Shown: positions 1-11,549 of the stretch, in pieces
Numbering within the stretch: position 1 is the first letter of the stretch
Layout of the letters: every line of letters begins with the position of its first letter
Origin: Enterobacter sp. RIT418
GTDB taxonomy: Bacteria > Pseudomonadota > Gammaproteobacteria > Enterobacterales > Enterobacteriaceae
Assembly (NCBI RefSeq): GCF_003057745.1
Contig: NZ_QBJD02000019.1
Coordinates: 1 to 64,000 of the forward strand
DNA: 64,000 nt
Direction: 5' to 3'
Program-made: the position numbers and the translations under genes
The notes under the pieces: generated by a model
What the model was told of the DNA's origin: nothing
What the model saw: the letters and a program-made list of their open reading frames with translations, nothing else
Database searches by the model: none

Positions 1-23
1 TGTAAGCCGTTGTTCCGTGTCAG

Positions 24-85
24 TGGAGGCGCATTATAGGGAGTTATTCTGAAGTGACAAGCATAAAATACAAAAAACTTTTCAT
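24..85 (-). promoter_or_regulatory. rRNA operon P1 promoter (reading off the left edge)
   Basis: On the minus strand there is a -35 TTGTCA (55-60), a 16-bp spacer, a perfect -10 TATAAT (33-38) and a GC-rich discriminator GCGCCTCC before a likely start at A24. The transcript would continue CTGACACGGAACAACGGC, as in E. coli rrn P1 leaders. Positions 61-85 upstream of the -35 are A/T rich and fit an UP element. The 16S gene itself would lie left of the window. hemG next to rrnA is the E. coli arrangement. The short GC-rich discriminator and 16-bp spacer are the known basis of growth-rate and ppGpp control. Confidence 0.88.
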
Positions 86-109
86 TCGCTTACTTTTCAA
101 ACATCGCGT

Positions 110-655
110 TTATTTAACCCGCGAATCGATGGTTAAATGCGCGATTTCACGGGCAAAACTCGCGACCTGCGCCCAGTCGGTATAAACCACCTCTTTGCGC
201 GTATCCGTTTCACCTCCCGTCATCTTCATAATCAGACGGATCATAAAGCGGTCATACCAGCGATAGCGTGGATAACGGAGCGCGCCTGCAAACACCGCGG
301 ACAGATCCGGCTGCCATGGCGAGTTCAGTAAAAACTTGCGCGTGTAGCTATTGGTCTGCGGAGTACGCTTCTCCGCTTTCCGCGCCACCAGGTTTACCGA
401 AAAGAACGCGCCGGGTAGCGCATTCAGCACCGTCATGTGCTTTTTCACAAAACGATCCAGCGCTGGATGGAAATGCCCATAGCGAATAGATGCGCCAATA
501 ACGACGCGGTCATACTCCTGCCAGGCGATGTCTTCAGTGCGGTTCAGGTTCACCACGTCAGCATAAACGCCGAGCTCCTTTAATTCAGAAGCAATATAGG
601 AGGCAATTTCACGCGTTTGCCCGTCTCGGGTAGAGAAAAGAATAAGTGTTTTCAC
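110..655 (-). CDS. hemG: Menaquinone-dependent protoporphyrinogen IX dehydrogenase
   Basis: HemG oxidises protoporphyrinogen IX to protoporphyrin IX in haem synthesis, passing electrons to quinones at the inner membrane. It is a flavodoxin-like FMN protein. The FMN phosphate loop is visible as LFSTRDGQT near residues 5-13, followed by [11 protein letters not shown] near residue 52. I chose the GTG at 655: it gives 181 aa, the E. coli length, and has AAGGAG 7-8 bases upstream, next to the trkH stop codon. The longer upstream frame has no family match. It is the last gene of pepQ-yigZ-trkH-hemG, 10 bp after trkH, and ends about 50 bp before the rRNA promoter. Confidence 0.95.
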   Translation of the reverse strand: MKTLILFSTRDGQTREIASYIASELKELGVYADVVNLNRTEDIAWQEYDRVVIGASIRYGHFHPALDRFVKKHMTVLNALPGAFFSVNLVARKAEKRTPQTNSYTRKFLLNSPWQPDLSAVFAGALRYPRYRWYDRFMIRLIMKMTGGETDTRKEVVYTDWAQVASFAREIAHLTIDSRVK

Positions 656-665
656 CGACGTCTCC

Positions 666-2117
666 TTACTCGCGCCAGAATGTTGGGGTAAACAGCACCA
701 GCAGCGTAAAGACCTCAAGGCGCCCAAACAGCATATTGGCGATTAAGATCCACTTCGCGACCGGGTTCATGCTGGCAAAGTTATCCGCTACTACGCCCAG
801 CCCGGGGCCTAAGTTATTCAGCGTCGCTACCACAGAGGCAAACGCCGAGAAATCATCCACGCCGGTTGCGATAATGGCCAGCATGCTGACGATAAACACC
901 AGCGCATACGCCGAGAAGAATCCCCATACCGCTTCCAGAATACGTTCCGGCAGCGCGCGGTTCCCAAGCTTGATGCTGTAAACCGCGTTCGGATGAACCA
1001 GACGCTTGAGCTCGCGATTCCCCTGCTTAAACAGCAGCAATATGCGAATCACCTTCAGACCACCGCCCGTCGACCCCGCACAGCCGCCAATAAACGCAGA
1101 GCAGAGAAGCAGAACCGGGAGGAACAGCGGCCAGCGCGCGATGCTGTCCGTGGTGAAGCCTGCGGTAGTGGCCATTGACACCACCTGGAAGAACGCCTGG
1201 TTTAGCGTGGTGACCGCAGAGCTGTAGACGTCATGGAACCACAGCACCAGAGTACAGATGATCACCAGCGTCAGCTGGACGCCAATAAACATGCGAAATT
1301 CTGGATCGCGCCAGTAAACCTTCAGGCTGCGCCCGCTCAGCAGGGAGAAGTGCAGGCCGTAGTTACAGCCGGAGATCAGCAGGAAAATAGCAATAATGGT
1401 GTTTATCGTCGGGCTATCAAAGTAGCCGACGCTGGCATCGTGAGTAGAAAACCCGCCGATGGCAATGGTCGCAAAGCTGTGCCCGATGGCGTCAAACGCG
1501 GGCATCCCGGCAAACCACAGCGCCAGCGCGCAGGCGACCGTCAGCAATACGTAGATGAGCCACAGCGTTTTTGCCGTCTCCGCGATGCGCGGGCGCATTT
1601 TGTTATCCTTCAGCGGGCCGGGCATTTCCGCGCGATAAAGCTGCATGCCGCCTACGCCCAGAATGGGCAGGATGGCCACGGCCAGGACGATGATCCCCAT
1701 CCCGCCGAACCACTGCAGCATCTGGCGATAAAAGAGAATGGCGTGCGGGAGTGAATCCAGCCCCACCAGCGTCGTCGCGCCCGTGGTCGTTAACCCGGAG
1801 AAAGATTCAAAGAAAGCGTCGGTAATCGTCAGGTTCGGCTGCTCGGCAAAGATAAAGGGCAGCGCACCCACGCTTCCCAGCACCGTCCAGAACAGCACCA
1901 CAATCAAAAAACCCTCGCGGGATTTGAGCTCTCCCTTTTCGCGGCGGTTGGGCCACCACAGCAGCGAACCGATGGCCAGCGCGACAAAAAACGTCTGGGT
2001 AAACGCACGCCCCGCACCGTCCCGGTAGATAAGCGCCACCAGCCCAGGGACAATCATCGTCCCGGAAAAGAGTATGACCAGCAGTCCAACGATTCGGGTT
2101 ATGGCACGAAAATGCAT
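666..2117 (-). CDS. trkH: Trk system potassium uptake protein TrkH
   Basis: TrkH is the pore subunit of the Trk potassium uptake system and works with the cytoplasmic NAD/ATP-binding regulator TrkA. The 483-residue protein is hydrophobic throughout, as expected for four M1-pore-M2 repeats. The filter glycine motifs are visible: TTTGATT near residue 110, IAIGGFST near 220, ATTAGFTT near 317 and NNLGPGLG near 433. Length and both ends match E. coli TrkH almost residue for residue. It sits 40 bp after yigZ and 10 bp before hemG, so it is very likely in the same transcript. Confidence 0.97.
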   Translation of the reverse strand: MHFRAITRIVGLLVILFSGTMIVPGLVALIYRDGAGRAFTQTFFVALAIGSLLWWPNRREKGELKSREGFLIVVLFWTVLGSVGALPFIFAEQPNLTITDAFFESFSGLTTTGATTLVGLDSLPHAILFYRQMLQWFGGMGIIVLAVAILPILGVGGMQLYRAEMPGPLKDNKMRPRIAETAKTLWLIYVLLTVACALALWFAGMPAFDAIGHSFATIAIGGFSTHDASVGYFDSPTINTIIAIFLLISGCNYGLHFSLLSGRSLKVYWRDPEFRMFIGVQLTLVIICTLVLWFHDVYSSAVTTLNQAFFQVVSMATTAGFTTDSIARWPLFLPVLLLCSAFIGGCAGSTGGGLKVIRILLLFKQGNRELKRLVHPNAVYSIKLGNRALPERILEAVWGFFSAYALVFIVSMLAIIATGVDDFSAFASVVATLNNLGPGLGVVADNFASMNPVAKWILIANMLFGRLEVFTLLVLFTPTFWRE

Positions 2118-2157
2118 CTCTGCCGCTTCCTTTGGTATTCAAAAAGTAAGGTGGGGA

Positions 2158-2772
2158 TTATTCTTCAATCGGCAGCAATTGCAACGAACCGCGACTAAAA
2201 TCCGCCAGTTTTGCTGAAAAAGCAGCCAGCTCAGCCTGAGGAAGCGCCACGCGTAATTGCACCATCGCCTGATATTCACTGTGCGCAATCACGCCGTTGA
2301 ACTGTTTAAGCAACGATTCAATACCCGATAGCTGAGCGTAATCGCACAACAAAGTATATTCGGTCAGCGGCGTTTTGCGGACGGTATTAAGCAGATTGAG
2401 CGCCTGCTGGACACCTCCACCGTAGGCTTTGACCAGCCCGCCGGTCCCTAACAAAATACCGCCGTAGTAGCGAACCACCACGGCGGTAATTTCACCCACG
2501 CCGCTGCCCATTAGCTGGGAGAGCATGGGTTTACCGGCCGTGCCCGCCGGTTCACCATCATCGGAAAAACCCAGCTGCTGCGAGTCATTCGGCGGCCCGG
2601 CGACCCACGCCACGCAGTGGTGGCGCGCGTCAGGATGCTGCGCGCGAACCGATTCGACAAACGCTTTTGCTTGCTCAACGCCGTCTGTATGCGCCAACAG
2701 CGTGATAAAGCGGCTTTTCTTTATTTCCTCGACGAAGGTGACCGGTTCAGCCGGTATCAGCCAGCTTTCCAT
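2158..2772 (-). CDS. yigZ: IMPACT-family protein YigZ
   Basis: YigZ belongs to the UPF0029/IMPACT family. The N-terminal domain carries the family signature near residues 80-110 (GEPAGTAGKPML, then VVVRYYGGILLGTGGL), and a C-terminal domain of about 65 residues resembles the EF-G domain V fold. The E. coli structure suggested nucleic-acid binding, but the cellular role is not settled, so I assign no reaction. It is 204 aa, the E. coli length. The start codon overlaps the pepQ stop by one base (TGATG), which implies translational coupling. Confidence 0.93.
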   Translation of the reverse strand: MESWLIPAEPVTFVEEIKKSRFITLLAHTDGVEQAKAFVESVRAQHPDARHHCVAWVAGPPNDSQQLGFSDDGEPAGTAGKPMLSQLMGSGVGEITAVVVRYYGGILLGTGGLVKAYGGGVQQALNLLNTVRKTPLTEYTLLCDYAQLSGIESLLKQFNGVIAHSEYQAMVQLRVALPQAELAAFSAKLADFSRGSLQLLPIEE

Positions 2773-4103
2773 CAGGCCAGCTTCAGATCTCGCGTCATGT
2801 TCTCAACGCCGTTTTCGTGGATAACCACGTTATCTTCGATACGAATGCCGCCGAACGGCTTCAGCGCTTCAATTTTGTCCCAGTTGAAGTGCTTGCTGAA
2901 CTCGCCTTCGCGCCACGGAGCCAGAAGAGATTCGATGAAGTAGATGCCCGGCTCGATGGTCAACACCATGCGCGGCGCAAGCACGCGGGTGCAGCGCAGG
3001 TAAGGATATTTAGACGGGGCCGCGAGGTGCGTCCCGGTATCATCCTGCATAAAGCCCGCGACGTCGTGAACCTGCAGGCCCAGCGGGTGACCAATGCCGT
3101 GCGGCATAAATGGCCCGGTCAGATTGTTCTCGACCATCGCCTCTTCGCTCATGTCCTTCACAATCTGATGCTTACGCAGCAGCTTGGCGATGCGCTGATG
3201 GAACTGGATGTGATAATCCACGTAGCTGGTTCCGGCTTTCATGGTGCCGATAAGCGCCAGCTGTTCGTCGTTCACGTCTTTAATCAGGTGGGCAAAATCG
3301 GTATCCGCATTTGCCGCCCAGGTGCGGGTGAGATCCGCCGCATAGCCGTTGTACTCTGCCCCCGCGTCCAGCAGGAAGCTGCGCATTTCGGACGGCACGT
3401 GGTGGTCGAGTTTGGTGTAGTGCAGAACGGAAGCATGCTCGTTCAGCGCGACGATGTTGCTGTAGGGCACATCGGTGTCGCGGTGTCCGGTTGCGGTCAG
3501 ATAGGCCTGGTTGATATCGAACTCGCTCATCCCGGACTGGAACGCTTCGTGCGCCGCGCGATGGCCAATCACGGCCGTTTTTTGCGCTTCACGCATGCAG
3601 TACAGCTCGTAATCGGTTTTGTACGCGCGATAGTAGTGCAGGTAGTCCAGCACGCCTTTCGGGTTGAGCTTATCGGCAGGAATATCCAGCCCCAGCGCAC
3701 GTTCGGCGACCGGGCCAATATAAGCGATGTTGCCGCGCGCAGCAGGCAGCTGGCCGCCAATGCCATCCGCTTTTGGCAGCGCAATAACGTCAATTTCTTC
3801 CGTCCAGAAAGAGGTCGGCAGAGGCTCCACGTTATGCCAGTAATCCACCGGCAGGTAGAACCACAGCTTCGGCTTGTTGACGCCGTCCACCAGCAGCCAG
3901 CAGTTAGGGACCTGCGTCACCGGCACCCAGGCTTTGAACTGGGGGTTCACCTTAAACGGGTAGGCATGGTCGTCCAGAAACGTGTTCATTAGCTCGCCGG
4001 AGTGAATTAATAGCGCATCCAGCTTAAAACGGGCCAACACGTCGCGGGTACGTTCCTGTAGGGTAACGATATGATTTTTATAGAGCGAAGCCAGTGAGTC
4101 CAT
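2772..4103 (-). CDS. pepQ: Xaa-Pro dipeptidase
   Basis: PepQ is a cytosolic M24B metallopeptidase that splits X-Pro dipeptides and can also hydrolyse some organophosphate esters. The pita-bread metal ligands are in place: the two Asp of [17 protein letters not shown], His in [11 protein letters not shown], Glu in LTIEPGIYF and Glu in GIRIEDNVV. From ATG 4103 the protein is 443 aa, the E. coli length. A second ATG lies directly upstream at 4106, and AAGGAAG favours 4103 by spacing. It is the first gene of the pepQ-yigZ-trkH-hemG run and is divergent from fadB across about 190 bp. Confidence 0.95.
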   Translation of the reverse strand: MDSLASLYKNHIVTLQERTRDVLARFKLDALLIHSGELMNTFLDDHAYPFKVNPQFKAWVPVTQVPNCWLLVDGVNKPKLWFYLPVDYWHNVEPLPTSFWTEEIDVIALPKADGIGGQLPAARGNIAYIGPVAERALGLDIPADKLNPKGVLDYLHYYRAYKTDYELYCMREAQKTAVIGHRAAHEAFQSGMSEFDINQAYLTATGHRDTDVPYSNIVALNEHASVLHYTKLDHHVPSEMRSFLLDAGAEYNGYAADLTRTWAANADTDFAHLIKDVNDEQLALIGTMKAGTSYVDYHIQFHQRIAKLLRKHQIVKDMSEEAMVENNLTGPFMPHGIGHPLGLQVHDVAGFMQDDTGTHLAAPSKYPYLRCTRVLAPRMVLTIEPGIYFIESLLAPWREGEFSKHFNWDKIEALKPFGGIRIEDNVVIHENGVENMTRDLKLA

Positions 4104-4250
4104 CATTCTTCCTTTCGATTTTATGACCTCAAGTCCTCGCATCTTAGCACACCTCGCTCCGACTGCGTGATCTCCACCAACCGTGATCGGCGCAGCATTT
4201 TCTTAATGACTAATTTGCATTTCTTTAACATAAATTCCACACTCGGTCTC

Positions 4251-4267
4251 ATCTGGTATGACCAGAT
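4251..4267. promoter_or_regulatory. FadR operator of fadBA
   Basis: ATCTGGTATGACCAGAT is a 17-bp near-perfect palindrome that matches the FadR consensus (AACTGGTCNGACCAGTT) in its CTGGT/ACCAG arms. It sits 27 bp before the fadB ATG, where the E. coli fadB operator lies. FadR without acyl-CoA represses fatty-acid degradation genes, and long-chain acyl-CoA releases it. Because pepQ is divergent, the site could also touch the pepQ promoter; I have no direct evidence for that. Confidence 0.9.
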
Positions 4268-4293
4268 CCCCTTGCTGGATTCAGGAGACTGAC

Positions 4294-6483
4294 ATGCTCT
4301 ACAAAGGCGACACCCTGTACGTAGACTGGCTGGAAGATGGCATCGCCGAACTCGTGTTCGATGCGCCCGGCTCAGTGAACAAGCTTGATACCGCGACGGT
4401 GGCCAGCCTTGGCCATGCTCTGGACGTGCTTGAAAAGCAATCTGATTTAAAAGGGCTGCTGCTGCGCTCAAACAAAGCGGCCTTTATCGTCGGTGCCGAC
4501 ATCACCGAATTTCTTTCGCTGTTTCAGGTGCCTGAAGAACAGCTCAGCCAGTGGCTGCACTTTGCCAACAGCGTCTTTAATCGTCTGGAAGATCTGCCGG
4601 TTCCGACCCTCTCCGCGGTTAACGGCTACGCGCTGGGCGGCGGCTGCGAATGCGTCCTGGCAACGGATTACCGCCTGGCTACCCCCGACCTGCGCATCGG
4701 CCTGCCGGAAACCAAGCTGGGCATTATGCCGGGCTTTGGCGGTTCCGTGCGTATGCCGCGCATGCTGGGTGCCGATAGCGCCCTCGAAATCATTGCCGCA
4801 GGTAAAGACGTGGGCGCAGAACAGGCGCTGAAGATTGGCCTCGTCGACGGCGTCGTTAAGCCAGAAAAACTGGTCGAAGGTTCCCTCGCCATACTGCGCC
4901 AGGCGATCGATGGCGACCTCGACTGGAAAGCCAAACGCCAGCCGAAGCTTGAACCGCTCAAGCTCAGCAAAATTGAAGCCACCATGAGCTTCACCATCGC
5001 CAAAGGCATGGTGATGCAGACGGCGGGTAAACACTACCCGGCGCCCATTACCGCCGTTAAGACCATTGAAGCCGCGGCCCGCATGGGGCGCGATGACGCG
5101 TTGAAATTAGAAAACCAGAGCTTTGTTCCGCTGGCGCACACCAATGAAGCGCGCGCGCTGGTTGGTATCTTCCTTAACGATCAGTTCGTAAAAGGGAAAG
5201 CCAAACAGCTGACCAAAAGCGTTGAAACGCCAAAACACGCGGCGGTGCTCGGCGCGGGCATCATGGGCGGCGGCATTGCCTACCAGTCCGCCTGGAAAGG
5301 CGTCCCGGTGGTGATGAAGGACATCAGCGAAAAATCGCTGACGCTCGGCATGACCGAAGCGGCCAAGCTGCTGAATAAACAGCTTGAGCGCGGCAAGATT
5401 GACGGACTCAAGCTCGCTGGCGTGATCTCTACCATCCAGCCAACGCTGGAATATAGCGGTTTTGACCGCGTTGACGTGGTCGTCGAAGCGGTCGTTGAAA
5501 ATCCGAAAGTTAAAAAAGCCGTGCTGGTCGAGACGGAAGATAAGGTTCGCCCGGGAACCGTTTTGGCCTCTAACACATCAACAATTCCTATCAGCGAGCT
5601 GGCAGGCGTGCTGAAGCGCCCGGAAAACTTCTGCGGCATGCACTTCTTTAACCCGGTGCACCGCATGCCGCTGGTTGAGGTGATTCGCGGGGAGAAAACC
5701 TCCGACGAGACCATTGCTAAAGTGGTGGCCTGGGCCAGCAAGATGGGCAAAACGCCAATCGTAGTAAATGATTGCCCTGGATTCTTCGTTAACCGCGTGC
5801 TGTTCCCGTACTTTGCCGGCTTCAGCCAGCTGCTGCGCGACGGCGCGGACTTCCGCAAGGTTGATAAAGTGATGGAGAAACAGTTCGGCTGGCCGATGGG
5901 CCCGGCCTATCTGCTGGACGTGGTCGGCATCGATACCGCGCACCACGCGCAGGCGGTGATGGCGGCGGGCTTCCCGCAGCGCATGCAGAAAGATTACCGC
6001 GACGCGATCGACGCGCTGTTCGACGCTAACCGCTTTGGCCAGAAAAACGGCCTCGGCTTCTGGCGCTATAAAGAAGACAGCAAAGGCAAACCGAAGAAAG
6101 AAGAAGACCCGGCTGTGGATAGCCTGCTGGCAGAGGTAAGCCAGCCGAAACGCGACTTCTCCGATGACGAAATTATTGCCCGCATGATGATCCCGATGAT
6201 CAACGAGGTGGTGCGTTGTCTGGAAGAAGGCATTATCGCCAGCCCGGCAGAAGCGGATATGGCGCTGGTCTATGGCCTCGGTTTCCCTCCGTTCCACGGC
6301 GGCGCGTTCCGCTGGCTGGATACGCTCGGCAGCGCGCGCTATCTCGACATGGCCCAGCAGTATCAGCACCTTGGTCCGCTTTACGACGTGCCGGAAGGCC
6401 TGCGCAATAAAGCGCGCCATAACGAACCCTATTATCCAGCGGTTGAGCCAGCCCGTCCGGTTGGCGAGCTGAAAACGGCTTAA
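4294..6483 (+). CDS. fadB: Fatty acid oxidation complex alpha subunit
   Basis: FadB is the multifunctional alpha subunit of the aerobic beta-oxidation complex: enoyl-CoA hydratase/isomerase and 3-hydroxyacyl-CoA epimerase in the N-terminal part (about 1-190) and L-3-hydroxyacyl-CoA dehydrogenase in the C-terminal part (about 310-729). Visible motifs are the crotonase stretch [13 protein letters not shown] near residue 112 with [13 protein letters not shown] after it, the NAD loop [10 protein letters not shown] near 320, and the catalytic His in [13 protein letters not shown] near 450. I chose ATG 4294, which has AGGAGA upstream and gives 729 aa as in E. coli; an in-frame ATG 36 bp upstream lies inside the FadR operator. 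fadA follows 9 bp later. Confidence 0.97.
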   Translation: MLYKGDTLYVDWLEDGIAELVFDAPGSVNKLDTATVASLGHALDVLEKQSDLKGLLLRSNKAAFIVGADITEFLSLFQVPEEQLSQWLHFANSVFNRLEDLPVPTLSAVNGYALGGGCECVLATDYRLATPDLRIGLPETKLGIMPGFGGSVRMPRMLGADSALEIIAAGKDVGAEQALKIGLVDGVVKPEKLVEGSLAILRQAIDGDLDWKAKRQPKLEPLKLSKIEATMSFTIAKGMVMQTAGKHYPAPITAVKTIEAAARMGRDDALKLENQSFVPLAHTNEARALVGIFLNDQFVKGKAKQLTKSVETPKHAAVLGAGIMGGGIAYQSAWKGVPVVMKDISEKSLTLGMTEAAKLLNKQLERGKIDGLKLAGVISTIQPTLEYSGFDRVDVVVEAVVENPKVKKAVLVETEDKVRPGTVLASNTSTIPISELAGVLKRPENFCGMHFFNPVHRMPLVEVIRGEKTSDETIAKVVAWASKMGKTPIVVNDCPGFFVNRVLFPYFAGFSQLLRDGADFRKVDKVMEKQFGWPMGPAYLLDVVGIDTAHHAQAVMAAGFPQRMQKDYRDAIDALFDANRFGQKNGLGFWRYKEDSKGKPKKEEDPAVDSLLAEVSQPKRDFSDDEIIARMMIPMINEVVRCLEEGIIASPAEADMALVYGLGFPPFHGGAFRWLDTLGSARYLDMAQQYQHLGPLYDVPEGLRNKARHNEPYYPAVEPARPVGELKTA

Positions 6484-7656
<1,173 letters not shown>

Positions 7657-7677
7657 ATCAGTAAAAGTATCTCAAAG

Positions 7678-7782
7678 CCAATGACGTCAGAACAAGGCGG
7701 CAAGCGAGCGAATCCCGATGATCTTACTCAAGTAAGTGATTCGGGTGAGCGAGTGCAGCCAACGCGGTTATGGCGTCATTGG
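7678..7782. repeat. Intergenic imperfect-palindrome repeat, copy 1
   Basis: About 105 bp form a long imperfect inverted repeat. The outer arms CCAATGACGTCA (7678-7689) and TGGCGTCATTGG (7771-7782) pair with one mismatch. The inner core from GGCGGCAAGCGAGCGAATCCC to GGGTGAGCGAGTGCAGCC folds back on itself around a CTTACTCAAGTAAG centre. A second copy with the same core lies at 63182-63308. I recognise this core as common between enterobacterial genes but cannot name the family with certainty. It lies between the fadA stop and the fadA terminator and would be part of the fadBA mRNA. Confidence 0.75.
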
Positions 7783-7811
7783 CGAAGAGAGACAGTTTAG
7801 TTGCCGTTCTT

Positions 7812-7838
7812 CCCGCCTGTCAGGGGCGGGTTTTTTAT
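7812..7838 (+). terminator. Rho-independent terminator of fadBA
   Basis: CCCGCC, a short loop and GGCGGG followed by TTTTTT form a strong hairpin and T tract on the plus strand. It ends directly at the fre stop codon on the other strand, so the two convergent units share this point. Confidence 0.85.
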
Positions 7839-8540
7839 TTAGATAAACGCAAACGCATCGCCGAACAGGCGATCTTCACGCGCGCCGCGCTCGTTGCAGA
7901 ACAGGTCGCGGGCAATTTTCGCCATCTCAAAACGTCCGGCAATATAGATATCGTGTCCCGCCAGCGTGCCGTGATCCTGCAGGACCGCCGTCAGCACCGT
8001 GCCGCTGCGGCCGCGCCAGCCCTCTTCCGGCTGTTCAACCACCGGCTCGATGCGCAGGTTCGAATGCGTCACGCTCAGCGCTTCCAGCTCGGACAGGTCA
8101 TAGAGGTGTTTTTCCTCACGACCGCCCCAGTAGATGGTGATGTCCCGATTCGGATTGCGCGCCAGCGCCGTAAGCAGAATTGAGCGCACGTAAGAGAAGC
8201 CCGTGCCGCCAGCAATCAGGATCAGCGGGCGGTCTTCGTCATCGCGCAGCCAGGCTTCACCGTGAGGAATATCAACCACGATTTCACGATCTTTCAGAAT
8301 GCGATCCATCACGGCCATCGCATAAAGATTAAGCTCAGACGCCCCAATATGAAGCTCAATAAATTCCTGCTCTGCTGGCGTAGAGGCCATAGAGAAAGGA
8401 CGCTTATCACGCTCGTCCATCACCACCATCAAGTACTGGCCAGCGCGGAAAGAGAACGCCGCTTCTGGTACTAAACGGACGCGATATACGGTGTCGGTGA
8501 TAGCATCTACCGAGGTCACTTTACAGCTTAAGGTTGTCAT
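7839..8540 (-). CDS. fre: NAD(P)H-flavin reductase
   Basis: Fre reduces free FMN, FAD or riboflavin with NAD(P)H and supplies reduced flavin to other reactions, including cob(III)alamin and ferric iron reduction and ribonucleotide reductase activation. It is a small ferredoxin-NADP reductase family member that binds flavin only as substrate. The flavin site RPFSMAS is near residue 46 and the nicotinamide loop IAGGTGFSY near 107. At 233 aa it has the E. coli length. It lies 30 bp after ubiD on the same strand; supply of reduced FMN for the prenylated-FMN cofactor of UbiD is a plausible but unproven reason for the pairing. Confidence 0.95.
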   Translation of the reverse strand: MTTLSCKVTSVDAITDTVYRVRLVPEAAFSFRAGQYLMVVMDERDKRPFSMASTPAEQEFIELHIGASELNLYAMAVMDRILKDREIVVDIPHGEAWLRDDEDRPLILIAGGTGFSYVRSILLTALARNPNRDITIYWGGREEKHLYDLSELEALSVTHSNLRIEPVVEQPEEGWRGRSGTVLTAVLQDHGTLAGHDIYIAGRFEMAKIARDLFCNERGAREDRLFGDAFAFI

Positions 8541-8570
8541 TCGCTCTCTCTGTCGGGAAGTCTATAGGGC

Positions 8571-10076
8571 TTAACGGTCAGTCTCTGGCTTACCGTTACT
8601 CATTATGGCCAACTCGTTCCAGATCGCGTCAATTCGCGCGGTCACGGCAGGATCTTTTTTGATCGGGCGGCCCCATTCACGTTCGGTTTCGCCTGGCCAT
8701 TTGTTCGTGGCATCCAGTCCCATTTTTGAGCCAAGCCCGGAAACCGGCGAGGCAAAGTCCAGATAATCTATCGGCGTATTTTCGACTAACACCGTATCAC
8801 GCGCCGGATCCATGCGCGTGGTGATAGCCCAAATGACATCGTTCCAGTCGCGGGCGTTGACGTCATCATCGCAGACAATAACAAATTTGGTATACATAAA
8901 CTGGCGCAGGAAAGACCAGACGCCCATCATGACGCGTTTCGCGTGGCCCGCGTACTGCTTTTTCATCGTCACTACCGCCAGGCGATAGGAACATCCTTCC
9001 GGCGGCAGATAGAAATCAACAATTTCCGGGAACTGCTTTTGCAGAATCGGAACGAACACCTCGTTCAGCGCCACGCCCAGTACGGCCGGTTCATCCGGTG
9101 GGCGACCCGTATAGGTCGAATGGTAAATCGCATCTTCACGCTGGGTAATATGCGTAACGGTAAACACCGGGAAATTATCCACTTCATTGTAATAGCCCGT
9201 GTGGTCGCCGTAAGGCCCTTCCGGGGCAAGCTCGCCCTGTTCGATATAGCCTTCAAGGACGATTTCAGCGCTGGCAGGCACTTCAAGATCGTTAGAAACG
9301 CATTTTACCACTTCGGTTTTCGTGCCGCGCAGCAGCCCGGCAAAGGCATATTCGGAAAGGGTATCAGGAACCGGCGTGACCGCGCCCAGAATCGTTGCCG
9401 GGTCAGCGCCCAGCGCCACGGAGACGGGGAAACGCTCACCGGGATGCGCCGCGCACCACTCCTGGAAATCCAGCGCGCCGCCGCGATGCGACAGCCAGCG
9501 CATGATAAGTTTATTTTTACCGATCCGCTGCTGGCGATAGATGCCAAGATTCTGGCGCTCTTTGTGCGGACCGCGCGTCACGGTCAGGCCCCAGGTGATG
9601 AGCGGCGCAGCATCTTCAGGCCAGCACTGCATAATCGGGATTTTCGTCAGGTCGACCGCCTCGCCCTCCAGCACTTTTTGCTGGCACGGCGCGCCGCGCA
9701 GGCGTTTGGTGGGCATGTTCAACACCTGCTTAAACTGCGGCAGCTTGTCGAACAGATCGCGGAAGCCTTTAGGCGGCTCCGGCTCTTTCAGAAAGGCCAG
9801 CAGCTTGCCGACTTCACGTAACGCCGTGACATCCTCTTGCCCCATGCCCAACGCCACGCGCCGAGGCGTGCCAAACAGGTTGCACAGCACCGGCATTGAG
9901 TAGCCTTTGGGGTTTTCAAACAGCAGCGCCGGGCCACCGGCACGCAGGGTGCGGTCGGCTATTTCTGTCATTTCCAGATAGGGATCAACAGGTAGCGTAA
10001 TGCGTTTGAGTTCGCCCTGCTTTTCCAGCAGCGTCAGGAAGTCGCGAAGATCGTGATATTTCATGCAGTTAGTCAT
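8571..10076 (-). CDS. ubiD: 3-octaprenyl-4-hydroxybenzoate decarboxylase
   Basis: UbiD decarboxylates 3-octaprenyl-4-hydroxybenzoate in ubiquinone synthesis, using prenylated FMN made by UbiX. Family motifs include [11 protein letters not shown] near residue 194 and the metal/active-site region [13 protein letters not shown] near 291. The frame is 501 aa from ATG 10076, against about 497 aa in E. coli. A second in-frame ATG at 10064 (MKYHDL) corresponds to the conserved start of the fold. The only RBS-like element, GAGAGG, is 2 bases from 10076 and 14 from 10064, so the start is not settled. fre follows after 30 bp. Confidence 0.95.
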   Translation of the reverse strand: MTNCMKYHDLRDFLTLLEKQGELKRITLPVDPYLEMTEIADRTLRAGGPALLFENPKGYSMPVLCNLFGTPRRVALGMGQEDVTALREVGKLLAFLKEPEPPKGFRDLFDKLPQFKQVLNMPTKRLRGAPCQQKVLEGEAVDLTKIPIMQCWPEDAAPLITWGLTVTRGPHKERQNLGIYRQQRIGKNKLIMRWLSHRGGALDFQEWCAAHPGERFPVSVALGADPATILGAVTPVPDTLSEYAFAGLLRGTKTEVVKCVSNDLEVPASAEIVLEGYIEQGELAPEGPYGDHTGYYNEVDNFPVFTVTHITQREDAIYHSTYTGRPPDEPAVLGVALNEVFVPILQKQFPEIVDFYLPPEGCSYRLAVVTMKKQYAGHAKRVMMGVWSFLRQFMYTKFVIVCDDDVNARDWNDVIWAITTRMDPARDTVLVENTPIDYLDFASPVSGLGSKMGLDATNKWPGETEREWGRPIKKDPAVTARIDAIWNELAIMSNGKPETDR

Positions 10077-10237
10077 GGCCTCTCTGTAAGCGCTTCATTA
10101 TACGGCGTAAGGCGGCGTGATGCTGTAATTTTGTTAAATTAGCGTGAACTACCGCGGCTTACGGCCATTATAATCACCTTAGCGATCCCGCAGGGTTTTT
10201 GGTATGCTTGCGCCCCGAACAAAGGGAAAAAGTGATT

Positions 10238-10729
10238 ATGCAGGCCTGGTATTTACTGTATTGCAAACGCGGCCAACTTCAGCGCGCGCAGGAACATCTT
10301 GAACGTCAGTCTGTAAATTGCCTGACGCCCGTTATCACGCTTGAAAAAATACAGCGTGGAAAGCGCACGACCGTCAGTGAACCGCTTTTTCCCAACTATC
10401 TGTTCGTCGAATTTGACCCGGAAGTTATCCACACCACAACCATCAGCGCAACGCGCGGCGTCAGCCATTTTGTGCGCTTTGGTGCGCAACCGGCGACGGT
10501 TCCGTCAAAGGTTATCCATCAGCTTTCTGTCTATCAACAGCCCGAAGACATCACCGACCCTGACACGCCTTATGAAGGCGACAGCGTGGTGATTACCGAA
10601 GGTGCGTTCGAAGGATTGCAGGCCATCTTCTCCGAGCCGGACGGCGAAGCGCGCTCTATGCTGCTGCTTAACCTGCTCAACAAGCAGGTGCTGCAGAGCG
10701 TCAAAAACACCGACTTCCGCAAAGTTTAA
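10238..10729 (+). CDS. rfaH: Transcription antitermination factor RfaH
   Basis: RfaH is a specialised NusG paralogue that binds RNA polymerase paused at ops elements and carries it through long operons such as LPS core, capsule and conjugation genes. The N-terminal NGN domain covers about residues 1-100 (start [13 protein letters not shown]) and the C-terminal KOW domain about 115-163 ([16 protein letters not shown]). In the family this domain switches from alpha-helical to beta-barrel form. I chose ATG 10238 with AAAGGGA upstream, giving 163 aa; the frame opens 39 bp earlier without family match. It is convergent with tatD, with the two stop codons overlapping. Confidence 0.95.
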   Translation: MQAWYLLYCKRGQLQRAQEHLERQSVNCLTPVITLEKIQRGKRTTVSEPLFPNYLFVEFDPEVIHTTTISATRGVSHFVRFGAQPATVPSKVIHQLSVYQQPEDITDPDTPYEGDSVVITEGAFEGLQAIFSEPDGEARSMLLLNLLNKQVLQSVKNTDFRKV

Positions 10730-11508
10730 AATTGCACGCCGAACAGGCGGCGCACGTTTTCGTCCGTTTGCGCTGCCAGCTGCTGCACGTTTTCTCCGCG
10801 CCAGTGCGCGACGCGCTCAACAATATGCCCCAGATACGCCGGTTCATTGCGCCGGGATGCAGGCTTAGGCTTCATATCGCGCGGCAGCAGATAGGGTGCA
10901 TCGGTTTCGACCAGCAGCCGCTCGGCCGGAATTGAGGGCAGCAGTTCTCGGAGTGCCAGCCCGCGGCGTTCGTCGCAGACCCAGCCCGTAATGCCCAGAT
11001 AAAGCCCCCGCTTCAGGCAATCCTGCGCCTCCTGATATGAACCGGTGAAGCAGTGCAGCACCGCGCCGGGCAGTTTATCGAGCCACGGTTCCAGCAGCGC
11101 CAGAAAACGCTCGTGCGCGTCTCGGCAGTGCATAAACACCGGCATCCCCAGCTCTGCCGCCAGCGCAAGCTGCACGGTAAAGGCGTACTCCTGCTCCTGA
11201 GGCGTGGAGAAGTTGCGGTTAAAATCCAGCCCGCACTCGCCGATCGCCACTACTTCAGGCGTTTGTGCCAGCGCGCGGAGCGCTTCAGCGCTTTCATTGG
11301 TCCACTGGCTGCTGTCATGCGGATGCACGCCCGCGGTCGACCAGCATCGCGCGTAGCGATGCGCCATCTGCTGCGCCTGTTCACTTTCGTGAAGATTCGT
11401 ACCGGTCAGTAACAGCCCCTTCACGCCTGCATCAAACGCGCGCGCCACAACCTCATCGCGATCTTTAGCAAACTGCGAGCTGGTCAGATTGAGCCCGATA
11501 TCAAACAT
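10726..11508 (-). CDS. tatD: 3'-5' exonuclease TatD (TatD-family metal-dependent hydrolase)
   Basis: TatD is a metal-dependent exonuclease linked to DNA repair under oxidative stress; despite its operon it is not needed for Tat export. The TIM-barrel amidohydrolase ligand motifs appear in order: [33 protein letters not shown] and [14 protein letters not shown] 11508 with GGGGA upstream gives 260 aa as in E. coli; an ATG 12 bp further up has no ribosome site. It is 41 bp after tatC and probably the last gene of the ubiE-tat transcript. Its stop overlaps the rfaH stop by 3 bases on the other strand. Confidence 0.95.
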   Translation of the reverse strand: MFDIGLNLTSSQFAKDRDEVVARAFDAGVKGLLLTGTNLHESEQAQQMAHRYARCWSTAGVHPHDSSQWTNESAEALRALAQTPEVVAIGECGLDFNRNFSTPQEQEYAFTVQLALAAELGMPVFMHCRDAHERFLALLEPWLDKLPGAVLHCFTGSYQEAQDCLKRGLYLGITGWVCDERRGLALRELLPSIPAERLLVETDAPYLLPRDMKPKPASRRNEPAYLGHIVERVAHWRGENVQQLAAQTDENVRRLFGVQF

Positions 11509-11549
11509 GCTGGTCCCCATGTAAAAACCGCCCTGACGGGCGGCTGGAA

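Noticed and set aside
2817..3992. 391-codon open frame on the plus strand opposite pepQ
   Set aside because: It mirrors pepQ on the other strand, has an unlikely composition rich in His, Arg and Val, and pepQ is clearly the coding strand. GC-rich third positions produce such shadows.
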